Shown here: one piece after another, positions 1-7,020 of the stretch | Layout of the letters: the number at the start of each line of letters is the position of its first letter | Position numbering within the stretch: position 1 is the stretch's first letter | Program-made: the position numbers and the translations under genes | Notes under the pieces: generated by a model | Told to the model about the DNA's origin: nothing | The model's input: the letters and a program-made list of their open reading frames with translations, nothing else | Databases searched by the model: none | Assembly (NCBI GenBank): GCA_016936335.1 | Contig: JAFGXZ010000305.1 | Location: 1-7,222, forward strand | Source: Fidelibacterota bacterium | GTDB taxonomy: Bacteria; Fidelibacterota; UBA2242 | Length of the DNA stretch: 7,222 nucleotides | Direction: 5' to 3'

Positions 1-1
1 A

Positions 2-460
2 ACCGGTGGCTCGGATATTATTGGACAGATTATTCATAAATATTCCAATATGACGATCGGCACGTCGATTCTTTTTGTCGATTTCTTTATTATCAGTTTT
101 GCAGGTTTTGCGTTTCATGATGTAAATCTGGCACTATACGGTTTTATTAGCTTGTACTTTTCCAGTAAGGTGCTGGATGTTATTCTGGATGGTTTCGATT
201 ATGCGCGTTCCTTCTATATTATTACCGAGAAACAGGATGCAATTATCGAAGCAATCACCCAGGAAATGGGACGAGGCGGTACAGAAATATTCGGGAATGG
301 TTTTTATACCAGGAAAGGGCGTAATATATTGTTTACCGTTGTGACTCGTAAAGAAGTAGTGACATTGCGACAGATAATACAGCAGATCGATCCTGAAGCC
401 TTTGTAATCATTGCGAATGTCCACGAAGTCATCGGTGAAGGGTTCCGGCCACGTATCTGA
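2..460 (+). CDS. YitT family membrane protein, 3' end only
   Basis: The reading frame is open from base 2 and gives 152 residues before TGA; the true start lies outside the window, so the gene is partial at its 5' end. YitT proteins are usually about 280-300 residues, so roughly the C-terminal half is present. The fragment opens with TGGSDII, the conserved glycine-rich motif of the family. Two hydrophobic stretches follow, at about fragment residues 18-40 and 42-62. Then comes a soluble DUF2179 domain (about 68-150), recognisable from GRGGTEIFGNGFYTRKG and the closing IDPEAFVIIANVHEVIGEGF. The protein should sit in the inner membrane with this domain in the cytoplasm. No substrate is established for the family, so I name no function. 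An internal ATG at base 50 is not the start, because conserved family sequence continues upstream of it. No terminator is visible in the 84 bases before the next gene. Confidence 0.88.
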   Translation, partial: TGGSDIIGQIIHKYSNMTIGTSILFVDFFIISFAGFAFHDVNLALYGFISLYFSSKVLDVILDGFDYARSFYIITEKQDAIIEAITQEMGRGGTEIFGNGFYTRKGRNILFTVVTRKEVVTLRQIIQQIDPEAFVIIANVHEVIGEGFRPRI

Positions 461-544
461 TATGGCTGCTAAGACCTTGATCATTTCCAACTCAAAACTT
501 ATCTTTACTATTCTAAAAATCTGTTATTATTTTGGGAAATGGAT

Positions 545-1636
545 ATGAAAAAACAAATTACGGTTAAAAATGTCGAATTAAAAACCTTTGTCGTTGATAT
601 TCTGAAAAATACCGGTTTATCGCATGAAAATGCCGAGATAACAGCCGACGTATTAATTTCTGCGGATCGCCGAAATATAGAATCTCATGGTGTCGCCCGC
701 CTGAAACGGTATGTCGATGGGATTAAATCCGGGATCATCAAACCGGAATGCAGTTTGACAATCATTCGGGAAACACCGGTATCCCTGGTAATTGACGGTA
801 ATGGGGGGATGGGACAACCCATTGCTTATCACACTATGAGGAAGTGTATCGAAAAAGCCAGAGAACATTTTATGTGTTTTGCATCAATCCGAAACTCAAA
901 TCATTACGGAATTGCCGGCTATTATACGCTTATGGCTCTTGAAGAAAATATGATCGGAATTTCACTGACCAATTCGGCGCCCCTTGTTGTACCGACATTT
1001 GGAAAAGATGCCGTCGTTGGCACGAATCCGATATCCATCGGTTTTCCGGCTAAGAATGAACGACCCTTTTTGCTGGACATGGCAACTTCTACTGTACCGC
1101 GCGGAAAACTGGAAGTCTATTCAAGAAATGGTACAGCCATTCCGGATTCATGGGCCTGTGATGAAACGGGAAATCCATCGATTGATGCCACAATGGTGCT
1201 TAATAATTTAATTGCCCGAAAAGGCGGCGGATTACTGCCACTTGGTGGTGGTACGGAATTAACCAGTGGCTATAAGGGTTATGGACTCAGTGCTGTGGTT
1301 GACATTTTAACCGGAGTGCTCTCTTCAGGTACTGTCGGAACAGATGTTTATGGGAAAAAAGGGGCTCCGGCAGAAGTATGCCATTTCCTGAGTGTGATCA
1401 ATCCGGAAGCGTTTATGGGATTGGATGAGTTGCACAATAACATGGATTACTATATTCAAATGTTGAAAAACGCGACAAAAGCCGATGGTCAGGCCAGGAT
1501 TTTTGTTGCCGGCGAAAAAGAATACGAGGCCATGGAGAAAAATAAAGATACTGTATCTCTTCAGGGTAAAGTGTTCACGATATTGAATGAGATTGGTGCG
1601 GAACATGGATTTATTTTGAAAGAAAGTAAAGAATGA
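545..1636 (+). CDS. Ldh_2 family malate/L-lactate-type dehydrogenase (NAD(P)-dependent oxidoreductase)
   Basis: A 363-residue protein of the Ldh_2 family (malate, L-lactate, ureidoglycolate, sulfolactate and 2,3-diketogulonate dehydrogenases). These are cytosolic NAD(P)-dependent enzymes with a non-Rossmann fold that interconvert 2-hydroxy and 2-keto acids. Family landmarks: SHGVARLKRY near residues 47-56, with the active-site His 48 and Arg 52; NSNHYG with the second conserved His near 120; TNP at 160-162; DMATS at 178-182; and KGYGL at 244-248 followed by a conserved Asp near 253. Length is normal for the family (about 330-365) and no motif is broken. I chose ATG 545 because GGGA at 534-537 lies 7 bases upstream; for the in-frame ATG at 539 it would be only 1 base away. 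The stop is 24 bases before the transketolase start, so the two are probably one transcript. Members differ widely in substrate, so malate or lactate is only the default; a sugar-acid or sulfolactate substrate is also possible. Confidence 0.88.
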   Translation: MKKQITVKNVELKTFVVDILKNTGLSHENAEITADVLISADRRNIESHGVARLKRYVDGIKSGIIKPECSLTIIRETPVSLVIDGNGGMGQPIAYHTMRKCIEKAREHFMCFASIRNSNHYGIAGYYTLMALEENMIGISLTNSAPLVVPTFGKDAVVGTNPISIGFPAKNERPFLLDMATSTVPRGKLEVYSRNGTAIPDSWACDETGNPSIDATMVLNNLIARKGGGLLPLGGGTELTSGYKGYGLSAVVDILTGVLSSGTVGTDVYGKKGAPAEVCHFLSVINPEAFMGLDELHNNMDYYIQMLKNATKADGQARIFVAGEKEYEAMEKNKDTVSLQGKVFTILNEIGAEHGFILKESKE

Positions 1637-1660
1637 ATGGGCTAATAGAAGGAAAATATT

Positions 1661-3661
1661 ATGACTGCTATTAAGAACACTGACATTGGAAATAAAATTG
1701 CCAATACAATCCGTTTTTTATCTGCAGACGGAGTTGAGAAAGCCAATTCCGGTCATCCCGGTATGCCGATGGGAATGGCAGATTGCGCTTATGTTTTATG
1801 GACAAATTATTTACGTTTTAATCCTTTAAAACCTGACTGGATTGGCCGGGACCGGTTTGTCCTGTCTGCCGGCCACGGATCGATGCTACTGTATTCATTA
1901 TTACACCTGTACGGGTACGATATGACGTTGGACGATCTGAAAAGTTTCCGTCAATGGGGTTCCCGGACAGCCGGACACCCGGAATATGGCGAAGCACCTG
2001 GTATTGAAACAACTACCGGTCCGCTGGGGCAGGGATTTGCCATGGGTATCGGAATGGCATTGGCAGCGAAAATCACGGCGACTAAATTCGGTGAAACACT
2101 TTTTAAATCTCAACGGATTTTCGGAATTGTCAGTGATGGCGATTTAATGGAGGGTGTCGCCTCGGAAGCGGCTTCCCTGGCCGGCCACCTGGAACTTGGC
2201 AATATCGTCTACATTTATGATGATAACCATATTTCAATCGAAGGATCAACAAACCTTGCTTTTTCCGAATCTGTCACAAAACGCTTTGATGCATATGGCT
2301 GGCAGGTTATTGAAATTGACGGTCATAATCATGCTGAAATAGCGCATGCAATCGAGACCGGAATGGCCGAAACGCAAAAACCGACATTGATCAAGGCCCG
2401 GACCCATATCGGATTTGGAGCCCCGAATAAGGTTGATACGGCTGGCGTACACGGTTCACCACTAGGCGCGGATGAACTCAAAGCTGCTAAAGAAAATCTT
2501 GGCTGGCCGGGTGATAGAACTTTTTATATTCCTGCTGAAGTGTCGGCATTTTTACAGAAACGGGTAAAAGAGTTACAAATTGACTACGATATCTGGATGA
2601 AAAAATTTAAAACCGCGAAAAATGAATCGCCGGATTTATTTCAGCAACTTAATCCGATTTGGATCGCCGGTCAAATTGAGAAACTCGGTGTTGACCTCAA
2701 TCAGTCTGTTCCTGCGGATTCTGCGGCAACCCGAAAATTATCCGGTGCAGTCATGCAGAAGATCGCCGATTATTTGCCAATGTTTATTGGAGGGTCGGCG
2801 GATCTAGCTCCCTCAACGAACACCTATCTGAAAGCATTCAAATCGATCCAGGCTGGCCAATATGATGGTCGTAATCTGCATTTCGGGATTCGGGAACATG
2901 CGATGGGAGCAATTCTCAACGGCATGACGTTGTACGGTGGGATTATTCCCTTCGGTGCAACCTTTATGCAATTTGCAGATTACATGCGGCCAGCGATTCG
3001 TCTGGCGGCATTGATGGGAATTCAGGCGATTTATGTATTTACCCATGACAGTATTTTTCTCGGGGAGGACGGACCAACCCATCAACCGGTGGAGCATCTG
3101 GCATCCTTGCGGGTAATTCCAAATGTGACTGTCATTCGTCCGGCCGATGCTGCTGAAGTCGCTGGTGCCTGGATTACTGCTCTGAAAAACAAGACCGGTC
3201 CGACTGCGTTGATCCTGACCCGGCAGGGAGTTCCGACGATTAAACGTTTCGGCGCTTTTAATATCGAGGCTGTTGAAAAAGGTGCGTATATTATCGATGA
3301 TTCCGCAGCGACTCCGGATATAATTCTATGTGCCAGTGGTTCTGAGGTGGGCCTGGCCGTTGACGTAAAACAACTCGTATCTGCTGAAGGAAAATCCGTT
3401 CGGGTTGTTTCGATGCCGTCGACAGAACTGTTTCTGAATCAGACAGTGGATTACCAAAAACAGATTTTTCCCGACAATATTCCGGTAGTGGTGATCGAAG
3501 CCGCCTGTATGTCGGGCTGGGGCGACATATTTCGGGGGCCATTGCTGAAGCTAGGGATCGAGACCTTTGGAAAATCAGCTCCGGCAAAAATACTGAAAGA
3601 AAAGTTCGGATTTACACCAGAGATAGTTACAGAAAAAATTAAAAATTGGTTGCTTGTGTAA
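1661..3661 (+). CDS. tkt: Transketolase
   Basis: A 666-residue, full-length transketolase, close to the usual 660-670. It is a cytosolic thiamine-diphosphate enzyme moving two-carbon ketol units between sugar phosphates in the non-oxidative pentose phosphate pathway. N-terminal cofactor domain: SGHPGMPMG (30-38, His 32), SAGHGSMLLY (69-78, His 72), GPLGQG (120-125), and the cofactor/metal motif SDGDLMEG (158-165) ending at DDNHISIEG (187-195). His 265 in GVHGSPLG matches a conserved substrate-side His. Middle pyrimidine-binding domain: IGGSADLAPS (376-385), FGIREHAMG (408-416) with catalytic Glu 412, and LGEDGPTHQPVEHL (467-480) with Asp 470 and His 474. Arg 521 fits the phosphate-binding position. 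The C-terminal domain follows from about 550. The motif has SDG where GDG is the commoner form; all expected catalytic residues are present. AGAAGGA at 1647-1653 supports the start. A hairpin terminator lies 21 bases after the stop. Confidence 0.97.
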   Translation: MTAIKNTDIGNKIANTIRFLSADGVEKANSGHPGMPMGMADCAYVLWTNYLRFNPLKPDWIGRDRFVLSAGHGSMLLYSLLHLYGYDMTLDDLKSFRQWGSRTAGHPEYGEAPGIETTTGPLGQGFAMGIGMALAAKITATKFGETLFKSQRIFGIVSDGDLMEGVASEAASLAGHLELGNIVYIYDDNHISIEGSTNLAFSESVTKRFDAYGWQVIEIDGHNHAEIAHAIETGMAETQKPTLIKARTHIGFGAPNKVDTAGVHGSPLGADELKAAKENLGWPGDRTFYIPAEVSAFLQKRVKELQIDYDIWMKKFKTAKNESPDLFQQLNPIWIAGQIEKLGVDLNQSVPADSAATRKLSGAVMQKIADYLPMFIGGSADLAPSTNTYLKAFKSIQAGQYDGRNLHFGIREHAMGAILNGMTLYGGIIPFGATFMQFADYMRPAIRLAALMGIQAIYVFTHDSIFLGEDGPTHQPVEHLASLRVIPNVTVIRPADAAEVAGAWITALKNKTGPTALILTRQGVPTIKRFGAFNIEAVEKGAYIIDDSAATPDIILCASGSEVGLAVDVKQLVSAEGKSVRVVSMPSTELFLNQTVDYQKQIFPDNIPVVVIEAACMSGWGDIFRGPLLKLGIETFGKSAPAKILKEKFGFTPEIVTEKIKNWLLV

Positions 3662-3682
3662 TTCACTACTGAGATATAAATG

Positions 3683-3711
3683 AAAAAGCCCCTGAATTTC
3701 AGGGGCTTTTT
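3683..3711. terminator. Bidirectional rho-independent terminator
   Basis: A perfect inverted repeat: AAAAAGCCCCTGA (3683-3695) pairs with TCAGGGGCTTTTT (3699-3711) around a 3-base loop. The core contains GCCCC/GGGGC, and both flanks carry five A/T pairs, so either strand yields a GC-rich hairpin followed by a U run. It lies between the stops of the transketolase (+) and rpsU (-) genes, 21 and 24 bases away. It should therefore stop transcription of both converging units. Confidence 0.93.
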
Positions 3712-3735
3712 ATATAGTAAGAATTATCAATGATC

Positions 3736-3924
3736 TTACGGCATGTCGATCCGGTGCGACCGTTTGGCTGCTTTGGCCCGGCGCATTCTTCTTTCTGCAC
3801 TGGGTTTAACGAAGTAGGCGTTCTTTTTTACGTCTTTCAGAATACCGGCTTTTTCGAACTTTTTCTTGAAGCGTCGAATGGCTTTTTCCAGGTTTTCACC
3901 GTTATGAACTGTTACTTGTACCAT
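3736..3924 (-). CDS. rpsU: 30S ribosomal protein bS21
   Basis: A 62-residue, very basic protein. It has the S21 pattern: NGENLEKAIRRFKKKFEKAG at residues 8-27, a KPS motif at 40-42, then an Arg/Lys-rich tail (RRMRRAKAAKRSHR) from about 45. bS21 is a small-subunit protein located near the 3' end of 16S rRNA and helps in translation initiation. Length is typical (about 58-75). The start is the ATG read from 3924 downward; upstream of it is an exceptionally strong Shine-Dalgarno sequence. The gene begins 25 bases after the sigma factor stop on the same strand with no terminator between, so it is most likely the second gene of a sigma-rpsU transcript. It ends 24 bases before the shared terminator. 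Confidence 0.96.
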   Translation of the reverse strand: MVQVTVHNGENLEKAIRRFKKKFEKAGILKDVKKNAYFVKPSAERRMRRAKAAKRSHRIDMP

Positions 3925-3934
3925 ATTTTTGAAT

Positions 3935-3944
3935 TCACCTCCTT
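3935..3944 (-). promoter_or_regulatory. Very strong ribosome binding site of rpsU
   Basis: Read on the - strand the site is AAGGAGGTGA, an uninterrupted match of ten bases to the anti-Shine-Dalgarno end of 16S rRNA. The gap from GGAGG to the ATG is about 13 bases, slightly longer than usual. It lies wholly in the 25-base space between the sigma stop codon and rpsU. The other genes here have shorter matches: GAAGG for tkt, GGAGG for sigma and GGAG for the ABC-F gene. Confidence 0.88.
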
Positions 3945-3949
3945 CCTTT

Positions 3950-4807
3950 TTAACCCAAATAGGATCGTAATTTTTTACTGCGGGATTTATGACTTAAGCG
4001 TCGAATTGCATTTTCTTTGATCTGCCGAATCCGTTCTCTGGTCAGGTCAAATTCTTCACCAATTTCATTTAATGTCAATGCGTATTCGCGATCGATGCCA
4101 AAATACATTTTAATGACGTCGCGTTCACGTTCTTTAAGAGTGTTTAATGCATCCCGGATCTCCTGACGCAGGGATTCGTGCATCAGCTCGCTAAAGGGAG
4201 TCGGTTGGGCATCGTCTTCAATCACATCGATCAGGGAGTTTTTCTCACCATCGCGAAAAGGAGCATTTAATGATTGATGTTTCCGGGAAATCCGAATTGC
4301 ATCTGAGACTTCATCTGATTTCAGATCGAGTCCCTGGGCGATTTCATCCTGGCTGGGTGCCCGTTCATACTGCTGTTCCAGGCTCTCGGCTTCGCGGGTG
4401 ATTTTTGTAATTGTACCGACACGGTTCAGCGGTAAACGAACAATACGGGAGTGCTCGGCCAGCGCTTGTAAAATCGATTGACGAATCCACCAGACAGCAT
4501 AGGAAATGAATTTAAATCCACGGGTTTCATCAAAACGTTCGGCCGCTTTGATCAATCCCAGATTCCCTTCGTTTATCAAATCGGTCAGAGGCAGACCTTG
4601 ACCCTGGTAATCTTTGGCCACACTAACGACAAAACGCAGGTTGGCTTCGGTTAATTTTTTTAAGGCTTCGCGATCGCCCTGTTTCAGACGCTGCGCAAGT
4701 TCAATTTCCATTTCCGGAGAGAGTGGCTCAAAATTGCCGATCTCTTCCAGATATTTACTCAACGCCCGGTTACTGTCAGATGTTGATTTCGATGTTTTCG
4801 CCGACAT
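3950..4807 (-). CDS. rpoD: Primary-type RNA polymerase sigma-70 factor (RpoD/SigA-like)
   Basis: A 285-residue sigma-70 family protein that directs RNA polymerase to promoters. Region 1.2 covers about residues 12-45 (ALSKYLEEIG...). Region 2 (about 48-118) includes the highly conserved DLINEGNLGLIKAAERFD at 76-93 and FKFISYAVWWIRQSI at 98-112, the polymerase-binding and -10 recognition/melting part. Region 3 spans about 119-195. Region 4 (about 217-275) ends in the -35 binding helix-turn-helix TLNEIGEEFDLTRERIRQIK at 245-264. Region 1.1 is absent, as in several groups with short primary sigmas. The near-perfect region 2 suggests the housekeeping factor, although a close group-2 paralogue cannot be excluded. 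I chose ATG 4807: a TTG six codons upstream (4825) is in frame but has no ribosome site, whereas GGAGG lies 3 bases before this ATG. That spacing is short. A consensus-like promoter sits upstream and rpsU follows on the same strand. Confidence 0.93.
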   Translation of the reverse strand: MSAKTSKSTSDSNRALSKYLEEIGNFEPLSPEMEIELAQRLKQGDREALKKLTEANLRFVVSVAKDYQGQGLPLTDLINEGNLGLIKAAERFDETRGFKFISYAVWWIRQSILQALAEHSRIVRLPLNRVGTITKITREAESLEQQYERAPSQDEIAQGLDLKSDEVSDAIRISRKHQSLNAPFRDGEKNSLIDVIEDDAQPTPFSELMHESLRQEIRDALNTLKERERDVIKMYFGIDREYALTLNEIGEEFDLTRERIRQIKENAIRRLSHKSRSKKLRSYLG

Positions 4808-4847
4808 ATGCCTCCATTTCAGCAAATCGGTTAAAATAAAGCCGCCT

Positions 4848-4876
4848 AATATACGATATATTTACTGAATAGTCAA
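4848..4876 (-). promoter_or_regulatory. Sigma-70-type promoter of the sigma factor gene
   Basis: On the - strand, TTGACT (4876 to 4871) is followed after exactly 17 bases by TATATT (4853 to 4848). Each hexamer matches the TTGACA/TATAAT consensus at five of six positions. Transcription would start near 4841, leaving a leader of about 34 bases that contains the GGAGG ribosome site. Because the gene encodes a primary-type sigma, its product may read this promoter itself; that is inference. Confidence 0.72.
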
Positions 4877-4906
4877 CGCATTCAAAAAGCTATATTAAAT
4901 CGTATA
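4850..4906. repeat. 8-base inverted repeat overlapping the sigma promoter
   Basis: TATACGAT (4850-4857) and its reverse complement ATCGTATA (4899-4906) are 41 bases apart. The left copy overlaps the -10 hexamer and the right copy lies 22 bases upstream of the -35. It could be a paired regulator site, but the DNA is AT-rich and a chance match is quite possible. Confidence 0.25.
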
Positions 4907-4981
4907 ACTAATTCACTTAGAATAATTTAGCACACAAAAAGTTACAGAAATATAAAATATTCAGAATAAACTGAACAAGAC

Positions 4982-5010
4982 TTGATTATCTGTAAGAAAG
5001 TGCTTAGAAT
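4982..5010 (+). promoter_or_regulatory. Sigma-70-type promoter of the ABC-F gene
   Basis: TTGATT (4982-4987) and TAGAAT (5005-5010) are separated by 17 bases and match the consensus at four and five of six positions. The predicted start near 5017 leaves a leader of about 26 bases with GGAG (5030-5033) placed 9 bases before the ATG. The leader is too short to hold the leader peptide and attenuator seen before many antibiotic-resistance ABC-F genes. Confidence 0.68.
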
Positions 5011-5042
5011 CCGGGCGTTGTTTATTACCGGAGTGTTTTTAC

Positions 5043-7007
5043 ATGGTTCAGTTGAATAATATTAGCGTTCAATTTGGTGACAGAGTACTTTTTCGGAATG
5101 TTTCCGCTAATCTCGCACCTGGTAAACGCTATGGGATTGTCGGTGCCAACGGATCAGGAAAAACGACCCTATTGAAATTGATTAGTGGTGAACAGGAGGC
5201 ATCGGAAGGTGAAATCCGAATCCCTTCGACGATGCGACTTGGCGTGCTGAAACAGGATCAGTTCGAGTTCGAGAATATCCCGATTATCGACGTTGTTCTC
5301 ATGGGAAACGAGTCTCTTTGGATGTTGTTGAATGAGAAAAGAGAACTTGAATTAAAAAGAACACTTTCAGAATATGAGGGCAGCCGACTGGCCGAGCTGG
5401 AGCACAGACTTTCTGATGTGGATGGTTATAATGCCGATGGCCGGGCAGCGATTCTTTTAAAGGGACTTGGTTTACGCCAGCATCAGTTACAACAACCGAT
5501 GTCAACATTATCGGGTGGCTATAAATTGAGGGTTTTGATCGGACAATGCCTGTTCAGTGAACCCGATATTCTCCTTTTAGATGAACCGAATAATCACCTG
5601 GATATCTACTCGATTGCCTGGCTGGGTGAATACCTGAAAGAATTTTCCGGAATCGTCATTGTCGTTTCCCACGATCAGTATTTCCTGAATCAGATTTCCA
5701 CTCATATTATCGATATCGATTATGAGATGATAAAAATATACCCAGGAAATTATAACGCTTTCCTGACAGCCAAGCGGTTGGACTTCGAACAGAAACAGAT
5801 CGAGATTGAACGCCTTGAAAAAAAGCGCCAGGAACTTCAGGAATTTTATGAACGTTTTCGGGCGAAAGCCACCAAAGCCCGCCAGGCGGTCAGCCGGAAA
5901 AAGCAGATTGACCGGATGGATGATATCGTTATAACTCGTTCTACCAGAATTCATCCATCATTTAAATTTAGTCAAAAGCGGCCATCGGGTCAGCAAGTCC
6001 TGGAAATTTCCGGGCTGAAGAAAACCTTTGGTGATTTGCTTGTGCTCAATAATCTTGATTTGAATGTCAACCGTGGCGATCGGATTGCGGTCATCGGACC
6101 AAATGGAGTAGGTAAATCGACGTTGATCAAAATTCTTGCCGGTGTATTAGAAGCTGATGAGGGCAAGATTCAATGGGGATTTGAGAGCGATGTGGGTTAC
6201 TTTGCTCAGAATCATCGTGATCTGATTGAACCAAATACGACAGTGTTCGATTGGTTATATGCGTACACTTCTGGTGAAAAAGTTACATCAGTCCGATCAA
6301 TTCTTGGGCAGATTTTATTCAGTGCCGATGATATCTATAAAACGACCGATATTTTAAGCGGCGGCGAAGCTGCCAGATTGATTTTTGCAAAATTAATGGT
6401 CGAGCAACACAATATTCTTTTATTGGACGAACCGTCAAATCACCTGGATCTAGAGGCTATTGAATCCCTGGAGGAGGCGCTTTTGGCTTTTCCCGGAACG
6501 GTTATATTTGTCAGCCACAATCGTTATTTTTTGAATCATTTGGCCACGGGCATTCTGGAATTACGATTTGATGGTTATTCTTTCTACCCTGGAAATTATG
6601 ATGATTTTATTGCCCGGCAGCAGCAGGATTACCTGGATAGGGACATTAAAACACGCATTAAACAAACCGCTAAAAAGGTAGTAACCAGCGATCAGGATTT
6701 ATCGAAACAACTTGGTCAGGAACGAAGGCAACTTTCAAAAGAATTGTCCCGCATAGAACAGAAAGTCAAAAAAAGTGAAGAGCAGATTTCTATTATGGAA
6801 AATCGTATCCGGGAACTGGACGAATTGTTCAGGGGCAATGAGATATTTTCTCCTGAAAAACAGGAAGAATTTCAAAAAATGTACACCCAACAGCAGGAAT
6901 TGAAACTTGATTTGGAAATTGCGGTCCAGGAATGGGAATCCGAACACCGAGAATATGACCGGATTAATGCCCGAATCCACGAGATAGATTCCCGTTTATC
7001 AGCATAA
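5043..7007 (+). CDS. ABC-F family ATPase, YbiT-like, with C-terminal coiled coil
   Basis: A 654-residue soluble protein with two ABC ATPase domains in one chain and no membrane segment, as in the ABC-F family that acts on ribosomes. Domain 1: Walker A GANGSGKT (34-41), signature LSGGY (156-160), Walker B ILLLDEP (176-182) with Glu 181, and switch His 210. The linker between domains (about 240-310) is helical and basic, the part that reaches toward the tRNA site in the family. Domain 2: Walker A GPNGVGKS (352-359), signature LSGGE (438-442), Walker B ILLLDEP (458-464) with Glu 463, and His 492. Features such as KQDQFEFE (70-77) and SVRSILGQILFSADDI (416-431) resemble E. coli YbiT. YbiT itself is about 530 residues, so residues about 525-654 are an extra charged coiled-coil tail, as found in Uup-type members. 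Both ATPase sites look intact. It is divergent from the sigma gene and has its own promoter. A general translation role is likelier than drug resistance. Confidence 0.93.
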   Translation: MVQLNNISVQFGDRVLFRNVSANLAPGKRYGIVGANGSGKTTLLKLISGEQEASEGEIRIPSTMRLGVLKQDQFEFENIPIIDVVLMGNESLWMLLNEKRELELKRTLSEYEGSRLAELEHRLSDVDGYNADGRAAILLKGLGLRQHQLQQPMSTLSGGYKLRVLIGQCLFSEPDILLLDEPNNHLDIYSIAWLGEYLKEFSGIVIVVSHDQYFLNQISTHIIDIDYEMIKIYPGNYNAFLTAKRLDFEQKQIEIERLEKKRQELQEFYERFRAKATKARQAVSRKKQIDRMDDIVITRSTRIHPSFKFSQKRPSGQQVLEISGLKKTFGDLLVLNNLDLNVNRGDRIAVIGPNGVGKSTLIKILAGVLEADEGKIQWGFESDVGYFAQNHRDLIEPNTTVFDWLYAYTSGEKVTSVRSILGQILFSADDIYKTTDILSGGEAARLIFAKLMVEQHNILLLDEPSNHLDLEAIESLEEALLAFPGTVIFVSHNRYFLNHLATGILELRFDGYSFYPGNYDDFIARQQQDYLDRDIKTRIKQTAKKVVTSDQDLSKQLGQERRQLSKELSRIEQKVKKSEEQISIMENRIRELDELFRGNEIFSPEKQEEFQKMYTQQQELKLDLEIAVQEWESEHREYDRINARIHEIDSRLSA

Positions 7008-7020
7008 TTATCCGAGTTGA

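Noticed and set aside
477..505. TTGATC with TATCTT 17 bases later as a promoter for the Ldh_2 gene
   Set aside because: Both hexamers match only four of six positions in AT-rich DNA; too weak to annotate, although some promoter may lie in this gap.
522..530. TGTTATTAT resembling an extended -10 before the Ldh_2 gene
   Set aside because: It would start transcription at about 537, leaving no ribosome site, and there is no matching -35 at 16-18 bases upstream.
539..544. ATG at 539 as start of the Ldh_2 gene
   Set aside because: It is in frame two codons upstream, but the only ribosome-like site (GGGA, 534-537) would be 1 base away; ATG 545 gives a 7-base gap. The difference is two residues.
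3730..4020. 96-codon open frame on the + strand across rpsU
   Set aside because: It is antisense to rpsU and to the end of the sigma gene, has no family resemblance, and the shared terminator sits just before it.
4808..4825. TTG at 4825 as start of the sigma gene, giving 291 residues
   Set aside because: No ribosome site at a workable distance, and the added residues include the GGAGG that serves the ATG at 4807.
4614..4868. 84-codon open frame on the + strand across the sigma gene start
   Set aside because: Antisense to conserved sigma regions 1.2-2, runs through the sigma promoter, and shows no recognisable domain.
4960..4975. TTCAG-AATAAA-CTGAA inverted repeat just before the ABC-F promoter
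   Set aside because: Only five base pairs in AT-rich DNA; likely chance, with no U run to make it a terminator.
5043..7007. ABC-F gene as an antibiotic-resistance determinant
   Set aside because: It resembles the YbiT group rather than known resistance groups, has no room for a leader-peptide attenuator, and sits among housekeeping genes without mobile-element signs.
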